A DNA stretch of 64,000 nt from [Zimmermannella] alba NBRC 15616. GTDB lineage: Bacteria > Actinomycetota > Actinomycetes > Actinomycetales > Microbacteriaceae. The notes beneath the pieces were generated by a model that was given only the letters and a program-made list of their open reading frames with translations, searched no databases and was not told the origin of the DNA. The position numbers and the translations under genes are program-made. The stretch covers positions 22,868 to 86,867 of the forward strand of contig NZ_BCSO01000010.1 in the NCBI RefSeq assembly GCF_001570905.1, given 5' to 3'. Of the stretch, positions 43,617 to 52,954 are shown one piece after another. Every line of letters begins with the position of its first letter. Position 1 is the stretch's first letter.

Positions 43617-44420
43617 CTACTTCGAGCGCTCGCGCATCCAGCGGAAGGTGAGCTTCGAGAGGACGAGCCCGATCACCAGCCAGATCGCGATGTTGATAGC
43701 GCCCATGCCGAGGTCCCACGCACTGTTGAGCTCCATCGCCTCCATGAAGTCGGGGAGGAACACGGCGCGCATGCCGCGACCCACCCAGGTGAGCGGCACG
43801 AACTGCGCCACCTGCTGCAGCCAGTCCGGCAGCAGCATGAGCGGCAGGTAGACGCCGGTGAGGAACTGCGGGATGAGCACGATCGGGATGATGACCGCGG
43901 ATGCCGCCCGCGCCGAGCGGGGGAGCGCCGAGAGCGCGATGCCGAGGGCCGTGAAGCAGGCGAGGCCGAGCATCCACACCCACGCGAAGGTGAGCCACTC
44001 CTCGGGCTCGGTCGGGAGCGCGATGTCGAAGACGAACACACCAACGAGTACGAGCAGGATCATCTGGATGAGGTTCGTGATGAACACGAGGCCGAGCTTC
44101 CCGATGAAGTAGGCGGTCGGGGTGAGCGGGGTCGCGGCGAGGCGTTTGAGCCCTCCCTCATGTTTCTCGGTCGCGAGGTCGATCGCGAGGGTCTGCAGAC
44201 CCGAGAGCCAGACGCCGGCGGCGAGCATGCCAGCGAAGTAGATCGCGGCCATCGAGATCTCTTCGCCGGGAGGGCCGACGAGCTGGTCACGGAAGATGCT
44301 GCCGAAGAGCAGCAGCATCCCGATTGGGAAGAGGAAGGTGAACACGACGGCGTCGCGGGCGCGGAAGTAGCCAACGAGTTCGTAGCGGATGCGCTTCAGG
44401 CCAAGGCTGAGGGTGTTCAT
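43617..44420 (-). CDS. ABC-2 type exporter permease
   Basis: A 267-residue ABC-2 permease with six hydrophobic helices and the family motif FLTGVYLPLMLLPDWLQQVAQFVPLTW (read in parts: PLMLLPDWLQ, FVPLTW). It overlaps the upstream ATPase gene by 4 bp and forms an exporter with it. The substrate, drug or lipid, is unknown. Confidence 0.9.
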   Translation of the reverse strand: MNTLSLGLKRIRYELVGYFRARDAVVFTFLFPIGMLLLFGSIFRDQLVGPPGEEISMAAIYFAGMLAAGVWLSGLQTLAIDLATEKHEGGLKRLAATPLTPTAYFIGKLGLVFITNLIQMILLVLVGVFVFDIALPTEPEEWLTFAWVWMLGLACFTALGIALSALPRSARAASAVIIPIVLIPQFLTGVYLPLMLLPDWLQQVAQFVPLTWVGRGMRAVFLPDFMEAMELNSAWDLGMGAINIAIWLVIGLVLSKLTFRWMRERSK

Positions 44421-45346
44421 CGGTTCTGCTCCGTCGTGGTGGATGTGGGTGCCGGGGATGCGGGCGCGCTCGCGGCGGCTTCGGTGTTGATCCGCTCGAG
44501 CATGTCGAGGTAGATGTCCTCGAGGCTCGGGCGCTTCACGGCGAGGTCGCGCGGTTCGCCGTCGTGCTCGGCGACGAGCTTCGTGACGAGCGCGCCGGGG
44601 GTGCGGGTTCGTTCAGCGAATTGGCGGCCGTCCGCATCCCGCCAGCTCACGATCGGGACGCGGGCTTCGACGCCGCCGAGCTCATCGATCGGGGCGACCT
44701 CGAGGAGCTTGCCGCGGGCGATGACGCCGACGCGCTGCGCGAGGTGCTCGGCCTCGTCCAGGTAGTGGGTGGTGAGGAGGATGGTCGTGCCGTCGTCGCC
44801 GAGTTCGCGGATGAGCTCCCAGAATTCGCGTCGGGCGGCGGGGTCGAATCCGGTGGTCGGCTCGTCGAGGAAGAGCAGCTCGGGCTTACCGATGATGCCG
44901 AGGGCCACGTCGAGGCGACGCTTTTGGCCACCGGAGAGGCTCGGCACGCGGGCACTCATCTTCTCGCCGAGGCCGCAGCGTTCGAGGGTCTCTTCGGGAT
45001 TCAATGCATCCGGGTAGAGGCTTGCGAAGTGGCGGACGATCTCGCGCACCGTGAAGCGTTCGATGTCGGCGGCCTGCTGGCTCACGATGCCGATGCGGGC
45101 ACGCCACGCGGCGCTCGCCCCGAGCGGGTTTTCGCCGAGCACGGTCGCGGTGCCGGAGGTGGGGGAGCGGTATCCCTCGAGCATCTCGATCGTGGTGGAC
45201 TTGCCGGCGCCGTTCGGTCCGAGGAGCGCGAAGATTTCGCCCCGACGGATCTCGAGGTCGACGTGGTCGACGGCGGTGTAGTCGCCGTAGCGCTTGGTGA
45301 GGCCGCGGGTAGAGACCGCGAGTTCGGGGTGCTGCGTGGCGTTCAT
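44417..45346 (-). CDS. ABC exporter ATP-binding protein (DrrA-like)
   Basis: A 309-residue ATPase with Walker A GPNGAGKST (near residue 44), signature SLSGGQKRRLD, Walker B LLFLDEPT and H-loop LLTTHYLDEAEHLA. A C-terminal domain of about 80 residues, ending in an Ala/Pro/Thr-rich tail, is typical of drug-efflux ATPases. It forms a two-gene unit with the permease; the two-component genes lie downstream on the same strand, a common arrangement for regulated efflux. Confidence 0.92.
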   Translation of the reverse strand: MNATQHPELAVSTRGLTKRYGDYTAVDHVDLEIRRGEIFALLGPNGAGKSTTIEMLEGYRSPTSGTATVLGENPLGASAAWRARIGIVSQQAADIERFTVREIVRHFASLYPDALNPEETLERCGLGEKMSARVPSLSGGQKRRLDVALGIIGKPELLFLDEPTTGFDPAARREFWELIRELGDDGTTILLTTHYLDEAEHLAQRVGVIARGKLLEVAPIDELGGVEARVPIVSWRDADGRQFAERTRTPGALVTKLVAEHDGEPRDLAVKRPSLEDIYLDMLERINTEAAASAPASPAPTSTTTEQNR

Positions 45347-45492
45347 GGTTCCATTTCACGCGGCGCGGGTGGGTGTCGGCACCGGGGGATGGTGGAGGAG
45401 GGGGTCCACCGATCGGTTGATCCTGGCGGGATTGGGGCATCCTCCGGTTGGCAGCTTGGTTCGTGTTCGGGAAGATTCCGTACCCTCGAGGC

Positions 45493-46698
45493 ATGAGCAC
45501 GCCCGGAGATGATTGCGGTCAGCAGCGTCCACCTGAGGGACAGCCGCAGGGGCAATCGCCCCAGGCCCCGATTGGTCCGCCGCCGAGCCGGTTTGGGACG
45601 CCGAATACGCAGTGGCTGCCGCCGAGGCAGGGCGGGACCGGGATGCCGCAGGGCGGCTTCGGGCCGGGTGGTTACGGGCCCGCAGCTTATGGCCAGGGTG
45701 GCTTCGGGTCTGCTGGCCAGGGCGGTTTCGGCCAGCCGGGGCAGCCGGCGCCGCAGCGTCCGCAGGGGGTGCCCGGCTATGGCATCCCCGTGCCACAGCA
45801 GCGTCCTCCGCAGAACATCCCTCCGCAGGGCATGCCGCCGCGCCCGAACCAGGTGCCGGGTGCGCCCCGTCCGACTGGCTTCACGCCACCTCCGCCGCGA
45901 TTCCGTGAGGAGCAGGCTGAGAATCCGCTCGAGCGTCTGCGTGCGAAGCAGGCAGAGGCTGCGAAGGATGCCGAACTTGCTGAGGCACCGAAGGAGCGCA
46001 GCTTCCGCCCGTGGATGGCATGGACGCTCGCGGGTGTGGCCGGTGCTGTGGCGCTCGCGCTCGTCCTCGGCATCACGCTCGGTTCAGCGCCGACGACGCC
46101 CCCGCCGCAGGCTGCCGGGACGAGTGGCCCGGCCGCGACTCCGACAGCTCCCGCGACGAGCACCTTCCAGCCGCCGACCCCGGTTGCTGCAGCGCCTGGG
46201 GCCCTCATCCCGATTACGCAGGATGTGCAGTTTGCGCAGGGCATCAGCTTTGTCGCGCCGACCGTGACGACCGGCTGGACGGAGAACACCGAGCTCACGA
46301 CGCGTGACCCGAACGGCATCGCGCTCAAGGATTCGGCTGGCATGAACGCGATCACCTTCACGCATTCGACGCTCGATTCGAAGCACTACCGGGATGAGGA
46401 CCTCACCCGCTCGGCGCTCCTGTCTGCGCCACAGAGCTTTGTGAACCAGCCGGATCTCGTCGGTGAGCCGGTGAGCTACACGCTGCAGGGCTCGGGCGGG
46501 TATCAGCTTGAGCTGCTCGCGCAGAAGATGCAGTGGGGCGGCTGGGCTGGCGGCCAGGATGCGTATGTCATCACGCGCTACATGCCGCAGTCGGACGCCC
46601 GCGTCGAAATCGTCGTCCTGTGCCCGACCGGAGACTTGGACAACCCGAACTCCAAGATCCGCAAGAAGCTCGCCGAGATCAGCTTCACGACGCCGTAG
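45493..46698 (+). CDS. Pro/Gly/Gln-rich single-pass membrane protein with extracellular domain
   Basis: A 401-residue protein. Residues 1-130 are Pro/Gln/Gly-rich with repeats such as GQGGFGS, residues 130-165 are charged, one membrane helix lies near 172-195 (WMAWTLAGVAGAVALALVLG), and the extracellular part has a Pro/Thr linker then a folded domain of about 170 residues (ITQDVQFAQGISFVAPTVTTG to the end). I know no exact family; the layout resembles actinobacterial proteins with DUF4190-like or LpqN-like outer domains. ATG 45493 is close to a GAGGC. Confidence 0.7.
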   Translation: MSTPGDDCGQQRPPEGQPQGQSPQAPIGPPPSRFGTPNTQWLPPRQGGTGMPQGGFGPGGYGPAAYGQGGFGSAGQGGFGQPGQPAPQRPQGVPGYGIPVPQQRPPQNIPPQGMPPRPNQVPGAPRPTGFTPPPPRFREEQAENPLERLRAKQAEAAKDAELAEAPKERSFRPWMAWTLAGVAGAVALALVLGITLGSAPTTPPPQAAGTSGPAATPTAPATSTFQPPTPVAAAPGALIPITQDVQFAQGISFVAPTVTTGWTENTELTTRDPNGIALKDSAGMNAITFTHSTLDSKHYRDEDLTRSALLSAPQSFVNQPDLVGEPVSYTLQGSGGYQLELLAQKMQWGGWAGGQDAYVITRYMPQSDARVEIVVLCPTGDLDNPNSKIRKKLAEISFTTP

Positions 46699-46805
46699 CC
46701 GGGCACGGCGACTCCGGTGAGGTGCCCGTGGTGCCGCGCCCGCGTCTCGCGCCGACGTCGTGTTCCAGGCATCCCGTCCCTTGACGTTCTGTTTCCCGCG
46801 CGATA

Positions 46806-46866
46806 TAGGTCGAAAAGTGCTTGTTGGGTCAGTGTCCGAGTGACCCAACAAGCACTTTTCGACCTA
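46806..46866. repeat. Intergenic palindrome, family B (TAGGTCGAAAAGTGCTTG arms)
   Basis: Perfect 26 bp arms starting TAGGTCGAAAAGTGCTTG around a 9-base loop, between two convergent genes. It shares GGTCGAAAA with 17905-17971. Confidence 0.9.
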
Positions 46867-46944
46867 TTTGTGTGGATGATCGGGGTCCGGTGACGAGTTC
46901 GCGGTGGCGCCGGGCATCCGGCGTTCGGCGGCGGGAACGCCGAA

Positions 46945-46974
46945 GCCCCGCGGGAGCGGGTGCTCCGGCGGGGC
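46945..46974 (-). terminator. Strong GC hairpin after the aminotransferase gene
   Basis: GCCCCGC and GCGGGGC flank an inner GGAGC/GCTCC stem about 90 bp past the aminotransferase stop. No T-run is clear, so terminator function is likely but not certain. The rest of 46870-47062 holds nothing recognisable. Confidence 0.45.
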
Positions 46975-47062
46975 CTCGGGGTGGGATGCGGCAGGCGCGG
47001 ATACGGGATGCGAACCTGCGCGGGAGCCGGAAGCGTCATCCGGACCCGTCATCCGGTGGGTG

Positions 47063-48268
47063 CTAGTTCGTGCCGAAGAGCTTCTGGATGCGCTGGACGC
47101 CTTCGAGGAGCTGCTCGTCGCCGAGTGCGTAGCTCAGGCGGACGTAGCCCGACGGACCGAAGGCCTCACCAGGGACGACGGCGACCTCAGCCTCTTCGAG
47201 GATGTAGTCGGCGAGGTCGAGCGAGGTCGTGACGGTGCGGCCGTCGTAGTCCTTGCCGAGGAGCTCGGTGACGTCGGCGTACACGTAGAACGCGCCTTCC
47301 GGCGTGGGGACGCGGAAGCCGTTGACCTTCGAGAGCTCTTCAACCATGAGCTTGCGGCGGCGGTTGAAAGCGTCGCGCATGGCGTCGATCGGCTCGGTCG
47401 GGCCGGTGATGGCGGCGATCGCGGCGCGCTGCGCGATGTTGTTCACGTTCGAGGTGAGGTGCGACTGGTGGTTCGAGGCGCCCTTGACGATGTCGGCGGG
47501 GGCGACCATCCAGCCCACACGCCAACCGGTCATGGCGAAGGACTTCGCGACACCGTTGACGAGGATGACCTGGTCGGCGAGGCCGGGGACAGCTTCGATG
47601 ATCGAGGTGGCCTTGACGCCGTCGTAGGTGAGGTTCTGGTAGATCTCGTCGGCGATGACCCAGACGCCGTGCTCGAGGGCCCATTCACCGATGGCCTTGG
47701 TCTCTTCGGGGGTGTAGACCGCGCCCGTCGGGTTCGACGGCGAGACGAACATGAGGGCCTTGGTCTTGTCGGTGCGGGCAGCTTCGAGCTGCTCGACGGT
47801 GACCTTGTAGTTCTGGTCGGCGCCAGCGAAGACCTCGACGGTTTCGCCGCCGGCGAGCTTGACGACCTCGGGGTAGGTGGTCCAGTACGGGGCCGGGAGG
47901 AGGAGCTCGTCGCCGTCGCCGATGATGGCGTTGATCGCTTCGTAGACGGCCTGCTTGCCACCGTTGGTGACGATGACCTGCGTGGGCTCGACGTTCCAGC
48001 CGGAGTCGCGGCTGGTCTTCTCGGCGATTGCCTGGCGGAGCTCGGGGAGGCCGGGGGCGGGGGTGTAGCGGTGGTTCTTCGGGTCCTTCACGGCTTCGAC
48101 GGCTGCGTCGACGACGTGCTGGGGGGTCGGGAAGTCAGGTTCACCGGCTGCGTAGGAAATGATCGGGCGGCCTTCGGCCTTGAGAGCCTTCGCCTTGGCG
48201 TCCACCTTCAGGGTTGCGGACTCGGCGATGGCGGCGACGCGGGCAGAGAGACGGTTCGTGGGTGCCAT
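47063..48268 (-). CDS. aspC: Pyridoxal phosphate aminotransferase, class I (aspartate aminotransferase type)
   Basis: A 401-residue fold-type I aminotransferase with the substrate Arg region [13 protein letters not shown], the motif [19 protein letters not shown] (Asp/Tyr ligands near 207-210), the PLP Lys 242 in [16 protein letters not shown], and the C-terminal Arg in YVRLSYA. Most likely an aspartate aminotransferase of the Iβ subgroup, though prephenate or other acceptors are possible. ATG 48268 is followed by [14 protein letters not shown], a standard family start. Confidence 0.93.
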   Translation of the reverse strand: MAPTNRLSARVAAIAESATLKVDAKAKALKAEGRPIISYAAGEPDFPTPQHVVDAAVEAVKDPKNHRYTPAPGLPELRQAIAEKTSRDSGWNVEPTQVIVTNGGKQAVYEAINAIIGDGDELLLPAPYWTTYPEVVKLAGGETVEVFAGADQNYKVTVEQLEAARTDKTKALMFVSPSNPTGAVYTPEETKAIGEWALEHGVWVIADEIYQNLTYDGVKATSIIEAVPGLADQVILVNGVAKSFAMTGWRVGWMVAPADIVKGASNHQSHLTSNVNNIAQRAAIAAITGPTEPIDAMRDAFNRRRKLMVEELSKVNGFRVPTPEGAFYVYADVTELLGKDYDGRTVTTSLDLADYILEEAEVAVVPGEAFGPSGYVRLSYALGDEQLLEGVQRIQKLFGTN

Positions 48269-48338
48269 ACCTTCGAGCCTAGCCCGTACAGGTAACAGGC
48301 CGGTGCATGGGCGTGCGCAACTGCAGGAGATTTGCGTT

Positions 48339-48451
48339 GGGCTGATCGAAGGGCCCTGACCGGCCGGTGGTCTCGATACGCGCGCAGCGCGCGCACTCGA
48401 CCACCTCAGTTCGAGCTGATCGAGTAGCGCGCAGCGCGCACCGAGATCACC
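48339..48451. repeat. Family A repeat, copy 8 (both halves, right then left)
   Basis: A degenerate GGGCTGATCGAAGGG, then GGTGGTCTCGATACGCGCG, CACTCGACCACCTCA, GAGCTGATCGAGTAG and a final CCGAGATCACCC. It lies between divergent aspC and the PaiB-like gene. Confidence 0.8.
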
Positions 48452-48516
48452 CCGATCAGCAAATCCACTGCACTTGTGCACGCCCCGCGTTCAGCTCGCG
48501 GGGGCAGAATCTCTGC

Positions 48517-49173
48517 ATGTTGCGCACGCAAAAGTTCGCCTCGGACAACGCTGACGAGGTTCGCCGTCTTATCCGCCGGAACCCGTGGGTGACGTTTGTC
48601 TCGATGACCCCGTCGGGGCTTGTCGCGAGCCACTACCCGACGCTCCTCGATGAAAGCGACACGACGGACATTTCGCTGCTCACTCATTTGGGGCGCCCGG
48701 ATGAGGAGTACCACGCCCTGGGTGCGAGCGAGATTCTCGCGATTGTGCAGGGCCCGCACGCGTATGTGTCGTCGAGCTGGTACGACGAGGGGGATGTCAT
48801 CCCGACCTGGAATCACGTGACCGCGCACCTGTATGGCGTGCCGGAGATCCTCACGGATGACGAGAACTTCGAGGTGCTCACGAAGCTCGTGAATCATTTC
48901 GAGCGGGGCCTGCCACTCGGGCGGACGCTGCCGCAGGATGATCCGGGCGTGCGGGCGGTCGCGCGAGCGACGGTCGGGATGCGGCTGCGCGTTTCGCACT
49001 TCGAGTTCCGCCCGAAGCTCTCGCAAAACAAGCCCGAGCATGTTCGCGAGAACATCATCCGTGAGCTCAGCGGTTACGGGCCATATGCCCACCACGCGCT
49101 CGCGGACGAGATGCGCCGCTGGGGCGAGCAGTACCCCGAGGATCTTCAGCGCGGGCGGGGGTATGGGGGTTAG
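48517..49173 (+). CDS. PaiB-like FMN-binding protein
   Basis: A 218-residue split-barrel protein of the PaiB family, known as FMN-binding negative transcriptional regulators in Bacillus. Conserved stretches are NPWVTFVSMTPSGLVASHYP, SSSWYDEGDVIPTWNH and AVVH-like ARATVGMRLRVSHFE with LSQNKP. It is often wrongly taken for a DNA-binding protein; it has no helix-turn-helix. ATG 48517 is chosen. Its stop overlaps the end of the convergent helicase gene by 4 bp. Confidence 0.88.
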   Translation: MLRTQKFASDNADEVRRLIRRNPWVTFVSMTPSGLVASHYPTLLDESDTTDISLLTHLGRPDEEYHALGASEILAIVQGPHAYVSSSWYDEGDVIPTWNHVTAHLYGVPEILTDDENFEVLTKLVNHFERGLPLGRTLPQDDPGVRAVARATVGMRLRVSHFEFRPKLSQNKPEHVRENIIRELSGYGPYAHHALADEMRRWGEQYPEDLQRGRGYGG

Positions 49174-52100
49174 TCCCTCACCAACGATCCTGCCTCAAGC
49201 GGTGTCCGCGCCGGTTGACGATGAGCTTCAAGCGCCGTCGCGTCGACGTCCGGCGCGAACGCGACGTCGGGCATCCTGACGTGCTGAGCGAGACCCGCAG
49301 CATCGGTGCCCGTGAAGTACTCGAGCATTGTGGGTGATAACGGGTTCGTGAGGGCGAGCCGCATCTCGACGACGCTCTCTCCGGACTTCGGCATCGTCGT
49401 GTCTTGCGCCCACGTTGGGGTGGCGGTTCCTACGTAGTAGAACTCGGTGCCTTCGGCATCGTCCTTCTTGACGAACAGATGCAGCGTTGGGGCATTGCCT
49501 TCGCGGAGGATCGCGCGGACCTCGTCACTCTGCAACGTTCGACGGCTTCGCGTGTACCAACGCATTTCCGTTTCAGAGAGAAACTCGTCTTCGTACGCAG
49601 TGGACTCGGACGTGTCTTCAGCCTTGTGGTAGGTCACGAAGATGGGACACGTATTCGTAGCGGCATCAACCTTGTAGCCGTACATCGTGCCTTGCTGGGC
49701 GCCCGACCAATTCAGCATGCGGCAGACGTCCCGTCGGGAATAGCGTTCGCCGACGATGAGCTCAGACGCGCCGCCATACCGATGCTTCGAAAGATAAAGA
49801 CCGGTCGCGACAACGTCATCAACGAAGCCCTTCAGCTCGGGGCAATCGCGGTATTCGCGAGCAAACTCAGGATGAAGTCGAATGTGCTCGTTGTCGAGCA
49901 GCCCCACTTCCCCGTATCGGGAGTCTCGCTCCGCTTGCGTGGCAAAGGAGAGACGCAAGATCGCAAGTACTGACGCGATGGTCGCTTGGTCATTCGTGCA
50001 GCCGTGTTGCGCAACAAGCTGCGCAACTTCATCCGTGGTCAGGATCTCCTCCGGATGCGCGAGCAGGTGTTCCATGAGGAGAAGCTCGTGTGGACGTTTC
50101 CCATCGAGAAGCTCGTAGGTGAACACGTTGAGGAATCGATGTTGTTGCTTTGAGGGTTGAGCTATCTCAGTCCGGGTCCCGATTACGAAACGCCAATAGT
50201 TCTTGTCGTTTGACGCGATGACGGTTGGATCGACGCTCTGCATCTTCGCAAAGTCGATCAGCATGGGAAGCCGTCCGAGCCGGTCGCGTACTTCAGCGAA
50301 GGTGGTACGAAGCGCGCGCCGTGTGTCGAGTCTCGCTTGTGCCAGCGACCGGAAGATTCGCTCCCGCGCAACGTGGGTGAAATTGATGCTGGAAACCCCG
50401 GCAATGGCGCCGTCAGCAATCGCCTTCGTCACCCGCTGTCGAACGACGTCCTTGTTGAGTGACGTATCCCCAAAGAGTGCAATCGGGATGAGGAAGTTGT
50501 TGGCGTAGTTTCCGATGAAGTCGATGACCCGGAGATGGTCCTTTGCCTTCGTCTTGCGGAGGCCGCGTCCAAGCTGCTGAGTGAAGACAATGCTCGACTG
50601 GGTAGCGCGGAGCATGACCACCTGGTTCACCTCGGGAATGTCGATTCCCTCATTGAAAATGTCAACGCTGAGGAGATAGTCGAGTTTGCCGGCCGTGAGC
50701 TCAGCGATTGCTGTATCTCGTTCCGCGGCTGAGTTGGCGCCGCTCAGCGCTCGTGTCCGGAGTTGCTTCCCGAAGACAGAACGGTGGTTTAGCTCTTCGG
50801 CAAGTGCGGCAGCCTCGTCATTCCGAGAACAGAAGATCAGGCCCTTCACGCCGCTTGCATGTCCATACCGCTCGAGCGCTGCCACGATGTGGCCTGCGCG
50901 TTCAGGGGAACTCAGGTGGTTGATCGGCGAATCTTCGCTGACGGTCTCGCCATCGTCCCGCGTGTAGTCCTCAATGCCGTAGTAGTTGAACGGAGCCAGC
51001 ATGCCTTCCTCGAGCGCCTGCTGCAGCCGAATCTCATACGGAACGTTGTGGTCGAAGAGCTCGTACACGCATGCCCCGTCGGTTCGCTCCGGCGTCGCAG
51101 TAATCCCGAGCAAGAAATCAGGTTGGAGTCGCTGAAGCACTCGCTGATAGCTCGCGGCGGTTGCGCGGTGCACTTCATCGACGATCACGAGATCGAAAGC
51201 TTCGGGATGGAGCCGATCAAGCGTGTTCTCACGCGAGAGCGATTGCACCGTCCCAAACACATACCGGGCATGAAGGTCACCTCGGCCAGCCGCAACAAGT
51301 GAGAAGTCGCTCGCAGGGCCACCGAGGACACGGTGATAATCGCGCATCGACTTGCTCAGGATTTGCTCCTGATGAGCAACGACGAGCATCCGCTCCGGGG
51401 CCATTTCGCGAGCGGCCAGCGCAGCAAGGATGGTTTTGCCTGTGCCTGTTGCAGAGATGACGAGTGCTCGACGTTTGCCCGCGGCTCGAAGCTCTCGAAG
51501 CGCCGTGAGCGCTTCCTGCTGCATCGCATTCGGAACGATGGGCGTCGTCACCTCGTCGTGTGCAGTTTCGGGTTCGATAACCCTGAAACGGGGGAGCCGT
51601 TCCCAACGCTGTTCGTAGTCCTCGATCCAATCAAGATGGAGTGGAACAGATCGGGAGACTTGTTCCTCAATTGACTCGTGGAGCTGGCGCGCGAAATCAC
51701 CACGAATATCTGATGTGACGCGCACGTTCCATTCCTCATTCGAGAGGAGCGCGTTTCGGGTCAGATTTGAGCTGCCCACGATTGAGGTGAGTGTGCTGCC
51801 GTGGTCGAAGAGGTAACCCTTGGCGTGAAACCCCCGCTGGGGATCGTCAATGATGCGCACATCGAGGTTGTCGACCCCAGCCAGCTCGCGGAAAACGCTC
51901 GGCTCGTTGAAGTTCAGATAGGTCGAGGTGACGAGCGTCAGAGGGGCGCGGCTATCGATGAGATCTTGCTTGAGGAGCGCCAACCCGCCCGTCGTGACGA
52001 ATGCGACCGACATCCGCATTCGCTCAGAGCGCTTCATCTCGTGCTTGATTGCCCGAAGAGCGGTGTGCCCTAGCGAACTGTTGCGAATGAGCTCCGGGTT

Positions 52101-52190
52101 GAACGCACGCCGGGACGGGTGCGTCGCATCGAGAAAGCCGAACGCCAGGTCGTTCTCGAGAATTGCGCGATCGCGCGGCGGTTGGGTCAT
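49170..52190 (-). CDS. PLD-like nuclease / SF2 helicase / DUF3427 protein
   Basis: A 1006-residue, three-part protein. Residues 35-185 hold a PLD-type nuclease core (FHAKGYLFD, His 122, Lys 124, Asp 129, and VGSSNLTRNAL). Residues 220-570 are a superfamily 2 helicase with Walker A ATGTGKT (247-253), DEVH (338-341), ITATPERTD and QQLGRGLRK. The rest is DUF3427 (NYWRFVIGTRTE, SRRDVCRMLNWSG). It acts on nucleic acid; phage defence or repair is likely but unproven. GC and codon use look lower than the neighbours, hinting at transfer. A Nudix gene precedes it by 3 bp. Confidence 0.9.
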   Translation of the reverse strand: MTQPPRDRAILENDLAFGFLDATHPSRRAFNPELIRNSSLGHTALRAIKHEMKRSERMRMSVAFVTTGGLALLKQDLIDSRAPLTLVTSTYLNFNEPSVFRELAGVDNLDVRIIDDPQRGFHAKGYLFDHGSTLTSIVGSSNLTRNALLSNEEWNVRVTSDIRGDFARQLHESIEEQVSRSVPLHLDWIEDYEQRWERLPRFRVIEPETAHDEVTTPIVPNAMQQEALTALRELRAAGKRRALVISATGTGKTILAALAAREMAPERMLVVAHQEQILSKSMRDYHRVLGGPASDFSLVAAGRGDLHARYVFGTVQSLSRENTLDRLHPEAFDLVIVDEVHRATAASYQRVLQRLQPDFLLGITATPERTDGACVYELFDHNVPYEIRLQQALEEGMLAPFNYYGIEDYTRDDGETVSEDSPINHLSSPERAGHIVAALERYGHASGVKGLIFCSRNDEAAALAEELNHRSVFGKQLRTRALSGANSAAERDTAIAELTAGKLDYLLSVDIFNEGIDIPEVNQVVMLRATQSSIVFTQQLGRGLRKTKAKDHLRVIDFIGNYANNFLIPIALFGDTSLNKDVVRQRVTKAIADGAIAGVSSINFTHVARERIFRSLAQARLDTRRALRTTFAEVRDRLGRLPMLIDFAKMQSVDPTVIASNDKNYWRFVIGTRTEIAQPSKQQHRFLNVFTYELLDGKRPHELLLMEHLLAHPEEILTTDEVAQLVAQHGCTNDQATIASVLAILRLSFATQAERDSRYGEVGLLDNEHIRLHPEFAREYRDCPELKGFVDDVVATGLYLSKHRYGGASELIVGERYSRRDVCRMLNWSGAQQGTMYGYKVDAATNTCPIFVTYHKAEDTSESTAYEDEFLSETEMRWYTRSRRTLQSDEVRAILREGNAPTLHLFVKKDDAEGTEFYYVGTATPTWAQDTTMPKSGESVVEMRLALTNPLSPTMLEYFTGTDAAGLAQHVRMPDVAFAPDVDATALEAHRQPARTPLEAGSLVRD

Positions 52191-52193
52191 GGC

Positions 52194-52601
52194 CTATTGC
52201 TGGGGGAGAGCCCGCACAATGTCGTTGATGATGGGGACATCTGCAGGTGACCACTCGAGTCCCTGAAGCTCAGCCAGTGGGCGCCATGCCATCAGGTCGT
52301 GATCCGTGCTCTGCTCGGGTGCAGCGTCATCGAGCTCTGCCCAGTAGCAAGCGAGGTCGATGAGGCGACCTTCAAGCGGGGTCGTGTGTCGCGAAGCCAG
52401 TGCACCGACGGTGATCGAAACGCCGAGTTCCTCGTGAATTTCACGACTCAGCGCTGCTTCGGCGGATTCGCCCTCTTCAATCTTGCCGCCCGGGAACTCC
52501 CACAAGCCGCCTGCACTTTTGTCGGCACGGCGACGACACGTGAGCACCTCATCGCCACGTCGGATGATCGCGCCAACAACAGTGATGGTCTTGACGGACA
52601 C
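52194..52601 (-). CDS. MutT-like Nudix hydrolase
   Basis: A 135-residue (d)NTP pyrophosphohydrolase with a complete Nudix box at residues 39-61 (GKIEEGESAEAALSREIHEE then LGV; Glu 45, Arg 53, Glu 54, Glu 57, Glu 58). It is closest to MutT, which clears 8-oxo-dGTP. GTG 52601 is preceded by AAGGGGGC. It is read first and the helicase follows after 3 bp, so the two are one unit; Nudix partners of DUF3427 helicases recur in bacteria. Confidence 0.9.
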   Translation of the reverse strand: MSVKTITVVGAIIRRGDEVLTCRRRADKSAGGLWEFPGGKIEEGESAEAALSREIHEELGVSITVGALASRHTTPLEGRLIDLACYWAELDDAAPEQSTDHDLMAWRPLAELQGLEWSPADVPIINDIVRALPQQ

Positions 52602-52686
52602 GGAGCCCCCTTGAAATTGCGGTTCCAGCTGAGGAAAGCCTAGCTGCGCCTGGAACCGCCTGGCTGAACCCCTCAACACCCCCAGC

Positions 52687-52716
52687 TAGACACCGCGCCC
52701 ACCCATCGCTTAGACT
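52687..52716 (+). promoter_or_regulatory. Candidate promoter for tRNA-Trp and secE
   Basis: TAGACA (-35, one mismatch from TTGACA), 18 bp spacer, TAGACT (-10). It is about 70 bp upstream of tRNA-Trp. Confidence 0.45.
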
Positions 52717-52788
52717 CGACGAGTTGCCGATCGCAACATGCTGAAGCGTGCCTGTTTGGCGGGCGGAAGCAGGTGAGATCAGCTTCCT

Positions 52789-52861
52789 AGGGCGGTAGTT
52801 CAATTGGTAGAGCAGCGGTCTCCAAAACCGCAAGTTGCAGGTTCGAGTCCTGTCCGCCCTG
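52789..52861 (+). tRNA. tRNA-Trp(CCA)
   Basis: Acceptor AGGGCGG pairs with CCGCCCT; the anticodon loop GCGGTCTCCAAAACCGC gives CCA. tRNA-Trp just upstream of secE is a conserved actinobacterial arrangement. Confidence 0.95.
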
Positions 52862-52954
52862 CAAAACGGCGCTGCGCCGCGGCGTCGTCCACAACGGCGC
52901 GAGCCGAACATCGAGCCGTGCGCCACCCGGGCGACTCGGCGTGAAGGGAACAAG

